NCBI GenBank assembly: GCA_050747865.1
Contig: JBOGJI010000321.1
Span: forward strand, 1 to 13,853
From: JBOGJI01 sp050747865
Lineage (GTDB): Bacteria > Acidobacteriota > Thermoanaerobaculia > Multivoradales > JAHEKO01
Length of the DNA: 13,853 bases
Reading direction: 5' to 3'
Shown: positions 13,837 through 13,853 of the stretch, piece by piece
How positions within the stretch are numbered: position 1 is the stretch's first letter
How the letters are laid out: each line of letters begins with the position of its first letter
Made by a program: the position numbers and the translations under genes
The notes under the pieces: generated by a model
What the model was told of the DNA's origin: nothing
Seen by the model: only the letters and a program-made list of their open reading frames with translations
The model's database searches: none

Positions 13837-13853
13837 ATGCAGATCGTCAAGGT
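13837..13853 (+). CDS. Start of an unidentified gene, cut by the window end
   Basis: AGGTGG at 13826-13831 is followed five bases later by ATG at 13837 and the codons for MQIVK. The ribosome site makes a real start likely. Five residues are too few to identify the product. A gamma subunit of formate dehydrogenase would be expected about here, but nothing in these residues supports that. Confidence 0.45.

Noticed and set aside
1..13853. Linear plasmid with terminal inverted repeats, or a circular contig
   Set aside because: The ends are inverted rather than direct repeats, the right copy is followed by a further gene start, and the content is chromosomal with no replication genes.
1..13853. 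Composite transposon or insertion sequence
   Set aside because: No transposase, integrase or recombinase gene is present, and the repeats show no target duplication that could be checked.
1..13853. CRISPR arrays, tRNA or rRNA genes
   Set aside because: No regularly spaced direct repeats and no tRNA or rRNA sequences were seen on either strand.

Overview
The window is very GC-rich, compact bacterial DNA with frequent GTG/TTG starts and few Shine-Dalgarno sites. The content (LemA plus M48 protease pair, ERMP1-like M28 peptidase, selenocysteine formate dehydrogenase of the soluble-facing FdoG type) would suit a high-GC lineage such as Acidobacteriota, a deltaproteobacterial or myxobacterial relative, or an actinobacterium. 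The sequence alone does not decide this. The UGA/SECIS element shows that the host must make selenocysteine.

Layout. Positions 1-96 and 13727-13822 are two copies of one 96-bp repeat in inverted orientation, identical over the outer 49 bp. Just inside the left copy is the 3' remnant of a probable trypsin-like peptidase gene. A large membrane M28 peptidase (418-2694, minus) faces it. Divergent from that, on the plus strand, are an rlmN gene whose radical-SAM core has been deleted in frame (2739-3191), an intact lemA gene (3242-3844) and an intact LemA-associated M48 peptidase (3863-5803). Next comes a run of broken genes: the first third of an ion permease (5811-6212), a winged-helix AlkZ-like gene without its C-terminus (6217-7089), a probable SRPBCC start (7083-7124) and a 19-codon tail of something unrecognised (7121-7180).

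From 7193 to 10264 lies a complete 1023-residue formate dehydrogenase catalytic subunit, read through an in-frame UGA (Sec185) followed by a textbook bacterial SECIS hairpin. Its iron-sulfur partner is at 12810-13727, about 2.5 kb away. Between them sit a Tat-leader monooxygenase-like gene (minus), a four-helix membrane protein, a nucleotidyltransferase with a small overlapping partner (toxin-antitoxin-like) and a 2'-5' RNA ligase/cyclic phosphodiesterase. The iron-sulfur subunit carries a proline/arginine-rich in-frame insertion between its cluster motifs. A new gene starts at 13837 and is cut by the window end.

How it fits together. The two formate dehydrogenase genes should form one enzyme passing electrons from formate through four [4Fe-4S] clusters of the beta subunit to a membrane partner that is not in the window. 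LemA and M48 form a known envelope pair. The most notable features are the Sec/SECIS enzyme, the flanking inverted repeats, the split fdh genes, and several clean deletions between 3.1 and 7.2 kb. Those deletions could be real gene decay or an assembly fault; only read mapping can tell. I did not find a convincing new defence or metabolic system. The closest candidates are the nucleotidyltransferase pair and the repeat-bounded segment.
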